Source of the DNA: Toxorhynchites rutilus septentrionalis
Taxonomy: Eukaryota > Arthropoda > Insecta > Diptera > Culicidae
Assembly: GCF_029784135.1 (NCBI RefSeq)
Contig: NC_073746.1
Location: 6,493,136-6,557,135, forward strand
Reading direction: 5' to 3'
Length of the DNA stretch: 64,000 bases
Positions within the stretch are counted from its first letter, which is position 1. Every line of letters begins with the position of its first letter. Under the pieces are notes generated by a model, which saw nothing but the letters and a program-made list of their open reading frames with translations, ran no database searches and was not told the origin of the DNA. Positions 13,815 to 25,571 of this stretch are shown here, piece after piece. Made by a program: the position numbers and the translations under genes.

Positions 13815-14479
13815 TATATTTTTGCATCAGCAGTACAGATTACATACTGCTGTCTTTATGCGTTGTCAATTGTTTGTTTTTATGCGTATCATAGTGTTTG
13901 ATTTGGTTTATAATAAATGTAAAATAACAATTTTGGTTAAAAAATCTATAATCACATGATCAAATGTGTGTAAACTACCTAGAGGCAAATGAATTTTGAG
14001 GTTCGTGACGCATATTCAGCGCAGTGAGTGCATTGAAGCGAAGACATAAATTTCAGCATATGGTCAGCTAGTATATTGTTCTCGCGAGGACTAATACAAG
14101 TCATGGATCAACTATCTACAGCTTATTTAACAAAATAAAACAAATCATGGGTCATTTAAAGCCATAAAAAATCTTCTACAAAGCAGAATCTGAAATTTGG
14201 TTGAATTCTAAAATAATATCCGAATGAAGAAGCGAACTTAATGAAATTATTCCATGGTCCACAATGGGGTCGTGTACTGGACATAACCCACTTTAAAAAA
14301 CGTTTTTTACATTACTCACATTCAAAAAGTATAGACGATCCCATTTAAGACTTCTTTATTATTCAACTCAGTTCCATTTTTATTTAGTTCAGTTACATTC
14401 ACCTTAAAGAAATCCATGGTAACCTTGACCCATTTGTAGTATTCTTGCTTGAAGATTTAGCTGTCCAGTTGATTTTGAT
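13815..14479. other. Non-coding, nothing recognised
   Basis: AT-rich DNA without a credible ORF or repeat that I can identify. Confidence 0.4.
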
Positions 14480-14987
14480 TTGATTATTGATTTTTTTTTA
14501 TCCCATTTATTTATTTAAGGCTCATTAGCATTTTAGCTGTAACAAAGCCGAATTCTAATCGTATACATGTCACATGGTTATCATATCTATAATTAGCACA
14601 TTACACAGTGGCCATTCGCCAGTATTTATTCCATACCATTACATATGGTACATTCACACAGTAGCCACTTAGGCGTAAGAGTATTCTTTCTGTTCTCCCG
14701 TTATCCAGTTGGACCACCGGACAGCGGAGACAGTTGATTGATCATTGTTGAGTTATTTAGAGAACAGCAGCCCGATGTGTCTTGCAGAGCAGAGCAGTTG
14801 TATGGATGAAGCTATCTTATTTCGACCGTGGATCGATCTCCATCGCTGATGATTGTTGCGTGGACGTAGCTATTCTGTAACAACACAAAGATGGTCAATG
14901 AGGGCCCTGAGTTTTGAACTCACGATCGATCGCTTACTAAGCGAACGCGCAACCAATGTGGCTACGGAGACCCCCTTGATTATTGAT
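14480..14987 (-). mobile_element. tRNA-derived SINE, minus strand, with 12-bp TSD (possibly Feilai-like)
   Basis: The insert 14492-14975 is flanked by TTGATTATTGAT (14480-14491 and 14976-14987). Read on the minus strand it begins GGGGGTCTCCGTAGCC, has a box A-like TAGCCACATTGGTTGCG and a box B-like GTGAGTTCAAAACTC about 45 bases later, and ends in a poly(A) (the T run at 14491-14499). These are the marks of a pol III-transcribed, LINE-mobilised SINE. Its tail (AAGGCTCATT... GCCGAATTC on the plus strand) resembles the LINE tail at 16764-17228. At about 480 bp it is long for a simple tRNA SINE. The tRNA-like head recurs at 52215-52300. Feilai is the known tRNA SINE of Aedes, but I cannot confirm identity. 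Confidence 0.82.
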
Positions 14988-16750
14988 GATTCAAATGAAA
15001 GTCAAAATATGATCGAGTGATTCAATAGTAACAAAGTTCGTCAAAACTGATCGGAAATCCAATCGGGTAAACAAAATGGTTGAACTAAAGATGAGGTCAG
15101 GCAGCGGTTCAGCCTAAATTTAATCGATGGCATCAACAAATCAAAGGGAGTAGCAAGCTCCGGTAAACATAAAAACGTTGTTAAAAATCCGCCGGTCTAA
15201 AATTTAGCCAAGCAAAAATATTAGTAAAATGACGCAGAAACTTTCCAGTCCAATTCGACCATATTTCATAGCGAAATATTCAATGTTTTGGTTCATATCG
15301 AATAGTTAGAGTTCGTCAATTGATCAAAGTTTCACTGTTTTCAGTTTTCATTTATCAAAAAATAAATAAACAGGCGTTGTCGCCTTTGTAAAAATCCGTG
15401 AATCCGAAAAGAGTCTAGTTTGCACGCAAAAAAAAATCTGGCATCTCAGGTAATCGAGGCTCGTGTGTACCACACATTCCGTTCGTGTCTTCCAGTCAAT
15501 CTATGACTAGGGTGAAACGCAAACACGGCACAACGGTAAATATCCGGAAAATTCACGCAATACCGTTGGCACATATTGAATAGCTCAATGATACCCTTCT
15601 GACGTCTGATAGAGCTGATGGAGTCTAGTGGATTGTCTCGCTAGTTTACGTGTCACGACAATCGCGCGCCCGCAGGGTCGGACACCAGAAAATGAGTTCT
15701 CTCCGTGTCTCGTTCATAGTTGGCAGTGTGTTAGCTCATCGTCAATATTGGGGGTTGGGGGTTCAAATGACGACGCCGATTATGATGGAACCGCCAGACA
15801 AATATTTCAACCGTGTGTAACCATCCAGCCCCAGCAGTGATGGGTGAAAATTGGAACACTGATTATGGCCGTATCATAAATCACGCGCAAATGATGAGGG
15901 AATGGTGGTTGAATAAACGCATGTTTAGCGCAAAGCTAGATTGATGCAATTTTTTTTTGGGGAAACGGATGCCGCAAACAAATCATCTGTGCAACGCGTG
16001 TAAACGCAAACACTTTATGCGTTGTTTGAAACACGCAAAATAATGACGAAAGTCATGTTAAGGACACCCTTCGCGCGTCGGTGCTTACGGGTGCTAGAGA
16101 CTGTAAACAACCGAACCAGAGAGCAGCTCTTGCCTCGCGCAGCGCATGATCAGTTCAGTCACCTTATGTTCATTTGGTGGTGGGAAAAATCTCCAAGAGT
16201 TCATTCTTTCGTTTCATGCCTTCGCTGAGCTTACGTTTAATGAAATCCATCGAAACGTGGTGGTGTCGGTGGCACAGCTGGCAGACAACATGGATTTTTA
16301 TGTTTTTCGTGGCTGGACACAATACTACACTGTTGGGCTTGAGCTCTCCATTTGTGGCGTTGCCGATATCATTCAATCCTATTATTGTATGAGTTCACTT
16401 CCATTTTGGCAGCACTACATTCTTCAGCGAGTTAAATATTAATCTACGTTATAGCTGATAGTGATTCCATTACCGAATTGGAATGTGAACTGAACCTATG
16501 TTCGGCAGTATAAAGCAATAATTCATTGCTTCGCGTGATTGATTCGAGCATAGTGAATTTTTACATTTACACCCAAGATGTTAGATTACTTCCATCAAAA
16601 GAATACGACTTGTGTTAACGACACCTCGCTCTGACCTATACCAAATGTACTCATATGTAAATAAGATTCGATGAGACAGATGGCGTAACAATTCAGTCTG
16701 GTAGGAAAATTTTACAAATACAACATTATATTGAACTGGAGCTTGGGTAG
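14988..16750. other. Non-coding, nothing recognised
   Basis: A few short ORFs at 15628-15840 and 16022-16442 overlap in several frames and show no domain. This could be host intergenic or intronic DNA. Confidence 0.4.
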
Positions 16751-17240
16751 AAGGTAGACCTTTTTTTTATCAATTCGTTTATTTTTACAGGCTCAGTTAC
16801 TTAAGTTTAAAGGAGCCGAATTCTTAAATATAATTTTGAAACTATATATATAAACAATTTTCTTACATCTATGGTTAGTAAGGTGGAAAACCGATTACTC
16901 GCGGTGTACTCGAGTTTAGGAGGGTGACATATTTTTAGGAGAAGGATGGGATATAAGGAAATTGTAACAATGTTGATGAACACTCATTTCATAAATCTAT
17001 TCGTATATCTATAGTGTATTTACATTTCAACTTATTCTACTATTTATAGCAAGGGGACGAATTACCCGCAAAGGAAGAAAAGGAGGGTATAAGGATGTAG
17101 GGACAATCACACACGAAGATCTATAGCTTTAAGGAAAACATATATATGGGACATGTAATCAAGGTCTAACCGAGCCAACACAACTCTGACCGGCACATTG
17201 GACTGTCTTCCTCGGGCCCGAAGGGAGTAAGGTAGACCTT
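16751..17240 (-). mobile_element. 5'-truncated LINE 3' end, minus strand, with 12-bp TSD
   Basis: AAGGTAGACCTT occurs at 16751-16762 and 17229-17240 and brackets a 466-bp insert whose minus strand ends in poly(A) (the T run at 16761-16768). It shares landmarks with the 3' UTR of the I-type LINE at 61441-61673: GGCTCA soon after the tail and ACCGATTACTCGCGGT (16891 here, 61545 there). It is therefore a dead-on-arrival copy of a related LINE, or a LINE-derived SINE. It has no coding capacity. Confidence 0.82.
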
Positions 17241-18310
17241 GATGTTGCTCTTTGTGATTGATATAAACCCGCGAAAATTCATAAATTACACACTAAATGG
17301 TGCTTCGGGATAACGAATCCATTCTGCAAGATGAAAGTTTCAGTGATTTAAACTTTCAATGGTCTGTAACGACGTCGGCCACCTCCTTACCATCAACAAG
17401 AGAAGAAAAGAAAGGTTAGTATGATGAATATTCGGGGTTGGAGGTGTCGCTTATCCCCTGTAATTATTATGGAAGGCATAATTGTTACTGGGGATGAGCA
17501 AGAATCATGATTTACTGCGGGAAGTTATTCAATACTGATTGGTTAGAAGATTATCCCAGAGCAAATAGCCTAGAGAGAACTCCAACATTCGTGGACATCA
17601 TGAATGTTTTGTTTTCATTTGAATAAAAATGTTGCTGAATCATACCAATCACTTTGAGAAGACTGATGGCTTTTGATAAACAGAATGTAAAAATACAGAA
17701 TGTAAAAATACATGTAATAAAAATCTTTTTTTAATTATCCCCTTAGCGTTTGGAAGGGCATATGTAAATACAATACATATTAACAACGAACAAACAATAT
17801 TTCGCAGACGAGTCACGAGGAAGGAGTTTATCTTATCTAGTACAATGTTTTACTGATTATTCGATTTTCATACATGTGAAACACATGTTCGAATGGCTTC
17901 CCATCACTGAACATCGCATATCGGAAACAAACCCCCCATTCCCCGTTCACAGTGACGATTTTCAAAGCGTAGCTTTCGATTCAATAATGTAGAAAGGTTT
18001 GATCTCTTCGAGAATTTATTTGTGATGCCAGAGGCGTGTGGGTGGCGAAATACGACCCTCAGAAGAAATAAAACCACTCAAGAGAAGTTAAACGGGAAAA
18101 AGTCTTTATAATCGTGAAGTGAATCAATAATGGGTTCGAGGGTTAGTTGTGGTTGGAAAATACGACACAAAGGTAGAATGTTTGAATGATTGAGAATATC
18201 ATAAAATTTGGTCGTCGGTGCCGATTTGATTTTATTACATAAGAAACGCTTCTCTTTATTTTCATATTTATATCATTTGTTTATAGTACACAAATTGTAT
18301 AACATCGTTG
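17241..18310. other. Non-coding, nothing recognised
   Basis: No recognisable ORF, repeat or RNA gene apart from a short direct duplication near 17687 (AGAATGTAAAAATAC). Confidence 0.4.
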
Positions 18311-18409
18311 AAGCGAAAGTTCATTTCTTTTCAAACAAAGTATATCAAATTATTTTTTTTAATTGAAAGATGTCAATACTTTGTTTGAAAATAAATGAAC
18401 TTTCACTTC
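18311..18409. repeat. Near-perfect short inverted repeat (hairpin)
   Basis: AAAGTTCATTTCTTTTCAAA followed by CAAAGTAT is mirrored by ATACTTTG...AATGAACTTTCACTT. Arms are about 32 bp (18311-18342 and 18376-18409) around a 33-bp AT-rich loop. It may be a tiny MITE or a structured RNA. No flanking TSD was identified. Confidence 0.7.
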
Positions 18410-18785
18410 TCCTCGACCAACGAATATCAGACATGAAGGAGCTCGGAAGTAGAAACTGTACGGATAAGGCATAATTTTTTTTATGTATTATCTATTTTCT
18501 ATTTATAATCTATTTTCCTCCCCAAACAGACAGCATTAATTTTGTGTTGCTTAGGACAATTTTGAACTATTTTCACTGCGAGCGGATTTTGATGATTTAC
18601 ATATCGAACGAATCGGAATTTGATTTGTTTGGTATTCATTACCATTCTCTAATCCGTGAATGGTTTTGAAAAAACTGTGGCCAGTTGTACATTGTTCCCG
18701 CGAGGGCAAGAATGTATCATGAATTAACCATCTCCAACTGATTCTAATAAACCATACAAACCATCGTCCCTTTTCAGGGCCAGGG

Positions 18786-18925
18786 TTTTTTTTCTCTATT
18801 ATAGTGAGTTTCATCACAATTTAGCTGGTTCATCACTTTTACTTCCGTTTTTGGAAGAATGTCGAAAGTGAGAGTTGAACTCGTGACCTTTAGCGTGAGA
18901 GGTCCGCCAAATCAACTCCACCCAT
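18786..18925 (-). mobile_element. Small tRNA-derived SINE, copy 1, minus strand
   Basis: Starts with a T run (the poly(A) tail on the minus strand) and continues CTCTATTATAGTGA, with GGAAGAATGTCGAAAGTGAG in the middle. The minus strand carries a box B-like GGTCACGAGTTCAACTCTC. It aligns over about 140 bp with 21030-21180. The head is more decayed than in the second copy. Confidence 0.7.
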
Positions 18926-19309
18926 CAAATTAATTCTACCATCAGATTAATTCTACTTAATTCTAAAAAGACTCTAAAAATGTTTTGATTCCATCTTCAA
19001 CGGGTATAATGGATAAAACCTTCATCATCAAGCACAATATTTTGCTATCTTATTCGCTAATCCTTATTTTAGACAGGACTCCATTTTAATTTTTAAATGG
19101 GAGATTCTAGCAAAACAATATTCTATTTGGAACATATCAAGACACGAACATATCAAGACACGGGATGAGTGGCGTAAAATTGTATTGAGAATATTGAAAA
19201 ATTTGTTGACTCACTACCGAACTGAATTTATGACAGAAAATTATGAAGCTCGGTATCCGAAACAAGATCGCATTGTTGACATAGGATTACGTACTATTAT
19301 CGATAACAT
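18926..19309. other. Non-coding, nothing recognised
   Basis: Contains a short local duplication (ACACGAACATATCAAG near 19140) and no gene. Confidence 0.4.
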
Positions 19310-21744
19310 GATGCATTTTTGTGAGAAAATGTGAAAAACGCCTGGAAACACAAACTTCTGAGTTTGTTACTTTCATTTTTTTTATTTACTTTCATTAATT
19401 TCAATGTTTCACAACTGTATCTGTCTATCAGTTTTTTTAAAAGTTTTTAAATTTTTTGATTTTTCGGTTTTTCAGTTTTTCAATTTTTTTGTTAATTTTC
19501 AGGTTTCAGTTTTTTAGTTTTCAGTGTTCAGTTTTAATTTTTTTTAGTTTTTCAATCTTACGGTTTTTTAGTTTTTCATATTTTTAATTTTCCAATCTAG
19601 GATTGGGTGATCCTTAGAAAAAGATTGTCTTAACGGAACGGCGTAGGTATCGATTCACTGATTAAATCGGTACCAGAGAATCGATCTTTGGTGAATCGGT
19701 CTTTGAAAAATCGAATGGGTTTTTTTCAAATTTATTTACTTATTCTATATCAGTGTTGTCTTTCTTTTAAATAAGGAATAAACATTTTATATTTCTACTC
19801 AAACATGAAACGCATTTTATTTAGAATTTTCAGCATGAAGGACACAACCAAAACATGATAGCCCAGAAAATTGTATTTCCATCTTGTACCGTCATGGAAC
19901 TATTCAATTTAATAAATTAATTGAAACTTATTATTACAAATTAAATAACTGATATATTCATCCAGAACTCCGCTGGCAATATCCCCATAAAATACCGTGT
20001 TATACTTCTGGCATTTATTCAAAATCTTGATAGTCGTCCCAGTTCTAGGAAAGAGCACTTGAGCTGGACCTGATGTCACCATTCAATTCCATAACATTTT
20101 TCACTGTCAGCCTAGTGAATGTGATGGTGTAAATATAACTTGTAATCATTTGTTTAGTAATTATTAGGTGTATAGGTTGTTTTTGGTGAGATTCAAAAAA
20201 TATTCACTGAAAAAAAACAAATTTACAAAAAAAATAGTACTATCAAAAAAATCGGAAAGATCGATCCAAAAAATCGTAAAACCGAGAGGAGAAGATCGAT
20301 CTTCTAAATATTGATCCAATTTTTCAATAATTTAAGAGTTTTGGTCTTTCAGTTTTTTCGGTTTCCTGATTTTCAATTTTCAGTTTTCAGGTTTCGGTTT
20401 TTCAAAATTTCAACTTTCAGTTTGCACGTTCCAGTTTCTCAGTTACCATGCATTTTTGAGAGAAAATTTAAAAAAACGCCCAAAACCACAAACTTTTAAG
20501 TTTGTTAATTCTGAATTTTCCATTCACTAATTTCAATGTTCCACAACTGTGTTTGTTTACCAGGTTTTTAGTTCTTCAGTTTTTCAATTTCTGGGTTCTT
20601 TGGTTTTTCAGATTCTAGATTTTCAATTACAGTCTTCAGGTTTCAGTTTTTAAGTTTTTCAGTTTTCATTTTTTCAATTTCACAGTTTTTCAAACTTACG
20701 GGTTTTTAGTGTTTCAGGTTCAGCACTTTTAATTTTTTCAATCTTTCAGTATTTTTTCGGTTTTTTAGTTTCTCAGATTTCCAATATTCAGTTTTTCAGT
20801 TTTTCGGAAACCAATTATTGGTTTTTTGCTTATTATTTTTTTTTTATTTTTTTAGTTTTTCAGTTTTTTAATTATTGCAGTTGTTTTTCAGTTTTTCAGC
20901 TTTAAAATTTTTCAGTTTTCAGTTTTTCAGTGTTTCATTTATTCGGTTATTGCAGTTGTTTTCCAATTTTTAGTTTCCTGTTTTTCTGTTTTTCAGCTTT
21001 CAGTTTTTCAATTTTCTGGTTTTAGTTTGTTTTTTTTTTATTTCTGTATTATAGTGACCTTCAACACTTTTGGCTGGTTCGTCACTTTTACCTTCCATTT
21101 CGGAAGAATGTCGAGAGTGAGAATTGACCTTGTGACCCTTAGCGAGAGAGGATGTTACCGCTACGCCAGATCGCCTCCACAGAAAATTCATTTAAAAAAA
21201 CGCATAAAAGCACAAACTTTTAAGTTTGTTACTTCTAAATTTTCCATTTACATTGAATTTCAATGTTCCACAACTGTGTCAGTTTTTTAGTTTTCAGTTT
21301 TTCAACTTTTGGGTTTTTTTTTGGTTTTTCTGATTTTTAGATTTTCAATTTTCAGTCTTCAGGTTTGAGTTTTTCAGTTTTTCAGTTTTAATTTTTTCAC
21401 TTACGGGTTTTAGTGTTTCAGACTTTAAGATTTTATTTTTTCAGTTTTCAGTCTTTCAGTATTTTTTCGGTGTTTTAGTTTTTCAGATTTCTAATCTGTT
21501 TTAATTTTTTCACTTACGGGTTTTAGTGTTTCAGACTTCAAGATTTTTTTCAGTTATCAGTCTTTCAGTATTTTTTCGGTGTTTTAGTTTTTCAGATTTC
21601 TAATTTTCAGTTCTTCAGTGTTTCTGTTTTTTTAGTTTTTTATTTTTCAGATTTTCAGTTTTTCAATTATTGTTTTTCAGTTTTCCAGCTTTTCAATTTT
21701 TCAGTTTTTCAAAGTTTTGCTCGTCTGTTTGTCTGTTTGTCTGT
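19310..21744. repeat. T-rich degenerate minisatellite with a higher-order unit
   Basis: Long tracts of TTTTTCAG/TTTTCAGT-type words with a period near 10 (19425-19600 and 20320-21740). Embedded landmarks recur: AACACAAACTT..GAGTTTGTTA plus TTTCAATGTT.CACAACTGT at about 19355, 20485 and 21210, giving a higher-order spacing of roughly 0.7-1.1 kb. A local tandem copy of about 115 bp (TTTTTTCACTTACGGGTTTT) lies at 21390-21640. A SINE has inserted at 21030. The array ends at the assembly gap, so the gap is probably more of the same. Confidence 0.75.
21030..21180 (-). mobile_element. Small tRNA-derived SINE, copy 2, minus strand
   Basis: The minus strand reads TGGAGGCGATCTGGCG, with box A-like TGGCGTAGCGGTAACATCC and box B-like AGGTCAATTCTCACTC, then a body ending in an A-rich tail (the T run at 21030-21039). 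The same family is at 18786. It interrupts one unit of the T-rich array between a pyrimidine-rich part and the AAAAAACGC landmark, so it is younger than the array. No clear TSD is visible in this low-complexity setting. Confidence 0.78.
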
Positions 21745-22244
21745 NNNNNNNNNNNNNNNNNNNNNNNNNNNNNNNNNNNNNNNNNNNNNNNNNNNNNNNN
21801 NNNNNNNNNNNNNNNNNNNNNNNNNNNNNNNNNNNNNNNNNNNNNNNNNNNNNNNNNNNNNNNNNNNNNNNNNNNNNNNNNNNNNNNNNNNNNNNNNNNN
21901 NNNNNNNNNNNNNNNNNNNNNNNNNNNNNNNNNNNNNNNNNNNNNNNNNNNNNNNNNNNNNNNNNNNNNNNNNNNNNNNNNNNNNNNNNNNNNNNNNNNN
22001 NNNNNNNNNNNNNNNNNNNNNNNNNNNNNNNNNNNNNNNNNNNNNNNNNNNNNNNNNNNNNNNNNNNNNNNNNNNNNNNNNNNNNNNNNNNNNNNNNNNN
22101 NNNNNNNNNNNNNNNNNNNNNNNNNNNNNNNNNNNNNNNNNNNNNNNNNNNNNNNNNNNNNNNNNNNNNNNNNNNNNNNNNNNNNNNNNNNNNNNNNNNN
22201 NNNNNNNNNNNNNNNNNNNNNNNNNNNNNNNNNNNNNNNNNNNN
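21745..22244. other. Assembly gap (500 N)
   Basis: A run of N. It follows TGTCTGTTTGTCTGT on the left and is followed on the right by the leader of an errantivirus-like element, so the element's 5' LTR is probably lost in the gap. A round 500 suggests a placeholder length. Confidence 0.99.
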
Positions 22245-22650
22245 AACAGTGCAACAACTCATCCACCGGGAAACCGCTGCAGGACGAATACCAAGCAGTT
22301 TGTGTGTTTGAGGAGCGAAATCGGATCCACACACAGAACCCTCCCAAAGAACCCGCACGAAAGGAACAATTTGAGGACTCCAGGAGTTGAGAATACACAT
22401 TTTCCTGTAAGTAACCCAGTTTTTACTTCTAACACAAAAGCAATCAGACACATTGAGTGAATGGATTGCAACGACATATAAACGATACTAATTCAGAGGT
22501 GCTAGCCCCTACCCGAGGTAAGCGAATACCTGGAATATCACAAGTGAATAAACAAATACTAACATAAAAAAAACACAAACGAATAAACCCACAAGAAACG
22601 CAGAATAAAGTAGCGAATAATAAGTGAAAGTGAAACCACAAAGCACAAAT
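22245..22650 (+). mobile_element. Errantivirus-like element: end of 5' LTR or leader
   Basis: Sequence before the gag start, with no ORF. Two good 5' splice donor candidates are present: CCTGTAAGT at 22404-22412 and GAGGTAAGCG at 22515-22524. In errantiviruses env is made from a spliced RNA whose donor lies in the leader or early gag, so either could serve the acceptor at 27073. Confidence 0.6.
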
Positions 22651-23694
22651 ATGGATAGAAATTCGGCTTCACCGGAGCCTTTGATTCCGGATTTTGATGA
22701 GTCTGTGCCAATAGTTGCACAGCAAAGTACAATTGCGGACGAATTAATACAACACATTCAACACTTAACAGAAAATCAAAACAAATTAATTGAAACTATT
22801 GCAAAACTGAAACAAAAAGCAGAGGATCCTTTTCTCCAATATAGGACTCCTGACCCCATTCATAATTTACACGAATTCAAAGGAACTAGAAGAAGTGAAA
22901 CTATAGCGTGGATCGACGATGTCGAGAATACGTTAGAGCTATTTAAAAATCAGAAAGGCTCAATGGTGTATTTTCAATATATTAGGGCCATAAAAAGCAA
23001 AATTACAGAACGGGCGAAAGACACGCTTATTGCGGCCGGCAACCCGAATACATGGGAGGAAATCAAAGAAGTCCTCTTAAATGCACACGGAGATCGACGA
23101 GATCTCCCAACACAAATTCAATCTCTATTTTATGCCAAACAGGGCAACAAAAATGTTACAGATTACTATAACAAAATAAAAGCAATAGACTCCAGCATTA
23201 AAACGAGTCTCGCGCTAATGGACGAATATAAAGGGTCAATTACAGCCCTAAATAAATTAGTAAGCCTCATGACGCTAACACGGTTTGTAGATGGCCTGGG
23301 GGAAAACCTTTCAATGAATGTGAGAAGTCACAAGCCAGATACGCTTGATGAAGCGTTATCGATCACGCTGCAATACACAAACGCGGTATTTAGACAAAAA
23401 CTAGAGAAAAGAAGCAACACCAGTAGTAACAGTAATGCTAATCCTCCTCAAAGGAACAACAATGTATACCCTCCATCAGAAAACCATAAGCAGAACTCGG
23501 GGAAATTTAGAAATAATAATTATAACAACGAAGACGTATCAATGAGGACACATACCTCAAAGATGCAAATGAATAACCACGAAGGGCAAGAGCCAGAGCC
23601 CAAAACGGAACAGATCAAAACCGAAGAGGCGAACGTTTCACAACTAGACTCAGGTGATGATGATTTCTTCGATGACGAACTAAGGGTGAAATGA
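22651..23694 (+). CDS. gag: Errantivirus-like Gag
   Basis: An intact ORF of 347 codons from ATG 22651; the reading frame is open further upstream, but this ATG is the first. It is the structural protein of a Ty3/gypsy element in the insect errantivirus group. It has an acidic N-terminus, a predicted helical heptad region at about residues 30-55 (HIQHLTENQNKLIETIAKL), a central capsid-like part (WIDDVENTLELF, ITERAKDTLI, LFYAKQGNKNVTDYYNKI), then an Asn/Ser-rich and acidic tail (SGDDDFFDDE). There is no CCHC zinc knuckle, which is usual for errantiviral Gag. Its stop overlaps the pol start in an ATGA (23691-23694), a -1 arrangement. This is one of the few complete frames in the window. Confidence 0.85.
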   Translation: MDRNSASPEPLIPDFDESVPIVAQQSTIADELIQHIQHLTENQNKLIETIAKLKQKAEDPFLQYRTPDPIHNLHEFKGTRRSETIAWIDDVENTLELFKNQKGSMVYFQYIRAIKSKITERAKDTLIAAGNPNTWEEIKEVLLNAHGDRRDLPTQIQSLFYAKQGNKNVTDYYNKIKAIDSSIKTSLALMDEYKGSITALNKLVSLMTLTRFVDGLGENLSMNVRSHKPDTLDEALSITLQYTNAVFRQKLEKRSNTSSNSNANPPQRNNNVYPPSENHKQNSGKFRNNNYNNEDVSMRTHTSKMQMNNHEGQEPEPKTEQIKTEEANVSQLDSGDDDFFDDELRVK

Positions 23695-25571
23695 AATTTT
23701 TGGTGGACACAGGGGCACTTTCACAAGACCATGTCAACATCGAAAACGCCAAACCGGAAAGCGGAATTCGAGTAACAAACATGAATGGAACCCATGAAAT
23801 TTCTAACTCAGTATCTTTCGATCCATTCGGTATCAAGAAAAAAGTGAAATTTTATGTTTTCAAGTTTCACGAATACTTTGACGGCCTAGTTGGGTACGAG
23901 ACTTTGAGAGATCTAAGGGCTCAGCTCGACATTGGCAAAAATCAGTTGAGAATCGGGAGGAAAACATTTAACCTGAAGAAGAAGTTCCCGACTAGCAATA
24001 ACATACATCTGAATGAACAAGAGTTTCAGTTCATAAAAATTGCGACGGAAAAGGATGGCGATTTCATTACATCGGACGAAAAGAGTTTGGGTGAATTTTC
24101 AATACTCCCTGGGGTGTACCACAGCTCCAACAGGGAAGCCTTTGTAGCCATTCGTAATTACAGAAAATCTCGAATTGAAATTAACCTTTCGGAATTAAAC
24201 ATTAACAATGAAGAATTCGTTATTTCGAAACTCCCAAGTAAGAATTTCGAAAAATCCCAGTTCAAAATCACAGATGACTCTTTAAACGATAGAGAAAAAA
24301 TCGAACTCGATAAAATTTTGAGGAAAAATTCGGAAATAATTTATTCGGAAAATCAAGCGCTATCGTTCACGCACCAAATTAAACACAAAATAAGAACAGT
24401 CGATGATATCCCGGTGCATACCAAATCGTACCGATATCCTCAAATTTATGAGGAAGAAGTGCAAAAGCAGATTCAAACACTGCTGAAAGATGGTATAATT
24501 CAGGAATCAATCTCACCCAATACGTCCCCGATTTGGATAGTGCCGAAGAAGGTCGACGCCACGCGAAGAAAAAAATTTCGATTAGTCATTGACTATCGAA
24601 AATTAAATGAAAAAACGATTTCCGATCGTTACCCAATACCAGATATCACAGAGATACTGGATAAACTTGGGAAAGCGACTTATTTTTCTACTATCGACTT
24701 GGTCTCTGGATTCCATCAAATCCAATTAGACGAAAACGATAGAGAAAAAACAGCATTCTCAGTCAATGGCGGAAAGTACGAGTTTACTAGAATGCCATTC
24801 GGCTTAAAGAACGCACCCGCAACATTTCAAAGGGTGATGGATGCTGTAGTTCGCGAGTTCATCGGAAAATGTTGTCTAGTATACATGGACGACATTATCG
24901 TATTTTCAAGTTCCTTCGAAGAACATATCAAAGACATTCGGAACATATTTGGAAAACTAAAAGAGGCAAATCTAAAAATACAATTTGAAAAATGTTTTTT
25001 CTTTAAGAAAGAAACACAATTTCTTGGCCACACAGTTACGAGAGAAGGAGTTAAACCTAACTCCGATAAAATCGAAGTAATCAGAAACTGGCCAATCCCG
25101 AAGAACGAAACTGAATTGAAACAGTTTTTAGGCACAATTGGGTATTACAGAAGATTCATTAGGGACTTTGCCAAATTGGTAAAACCCCTTACAAAATTAC
25201 TAAGGAAAGACACTGAGTTCGAATTTTCTAGGGAAACAATAACATGTTTCGAGAAATGTAGAGAAATCCTAACAAGGGACCCGATTTTGCAGTACCCTGA
25301 TTTCTCGAAAGAGTTCATTTTAACAACAGATGCAAGCGGCTACGCCATCGGAGCGGTACTCTCGCAGGGGCCCGTTGGTAAAGATAGACCGATTGCGTTT
25401 GCATCTAGGACACTGAACAAGACAGAGGAAAATTATTCAACGACCGAAAAAGAGTTTCTTGCTATGTACTGGGCGGTAAATCATTTCCGACCATATTTAT
25501 ATGGTAGAAAATTCAAGCTAATAACAGATCACCAACCTTTAACTTATTCTCTAACAAACACAAACAAATGA
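23691..25571 (+). pseudogene. pol: Errantivirus-like Pol, part 1: protease, RT, RNase H
   Basis: The frame begins at the ATGA overlap with gag. The protease signature LVDTGAL is at the start. The RT carries FRLVIDYRKLNEKT, STIDLVSGFHQI (catalytic Asp), MPFGLKNAPATFQ and the box YMDDIIVFS near residue 405. RNase H follows with TTDASGYAIGAVLSQ and STTEKEFLAMYWA. An in-frame TGA at 25569-25571 falls in the conserved region just after NTNK where an Arg codon is expected, so it looks like a CGA to TGA change. The sequence continues in the same frame afterwards. The RT catalytic residues are intact; the stop is what breaks this part. Confidence 0.9.

Noticed and set aside
14895..14975. A real tRNA gene
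   Set aside because: A/B boxes are present but there is no closed acceptor stem, and the sequence is joined to a SINE body with TSDs.
19600..20310. DNA transposon suggested by repeated ATCGATC words
   Set aside because: No consistent TIR pair or TSD could be placed; the words are probably low-complexity coincidence.
21670..22477. ORFs of 213-252 codons spanning the N run
   Set aside because: They are artefacts of the gap; nearly all residues are unknown.
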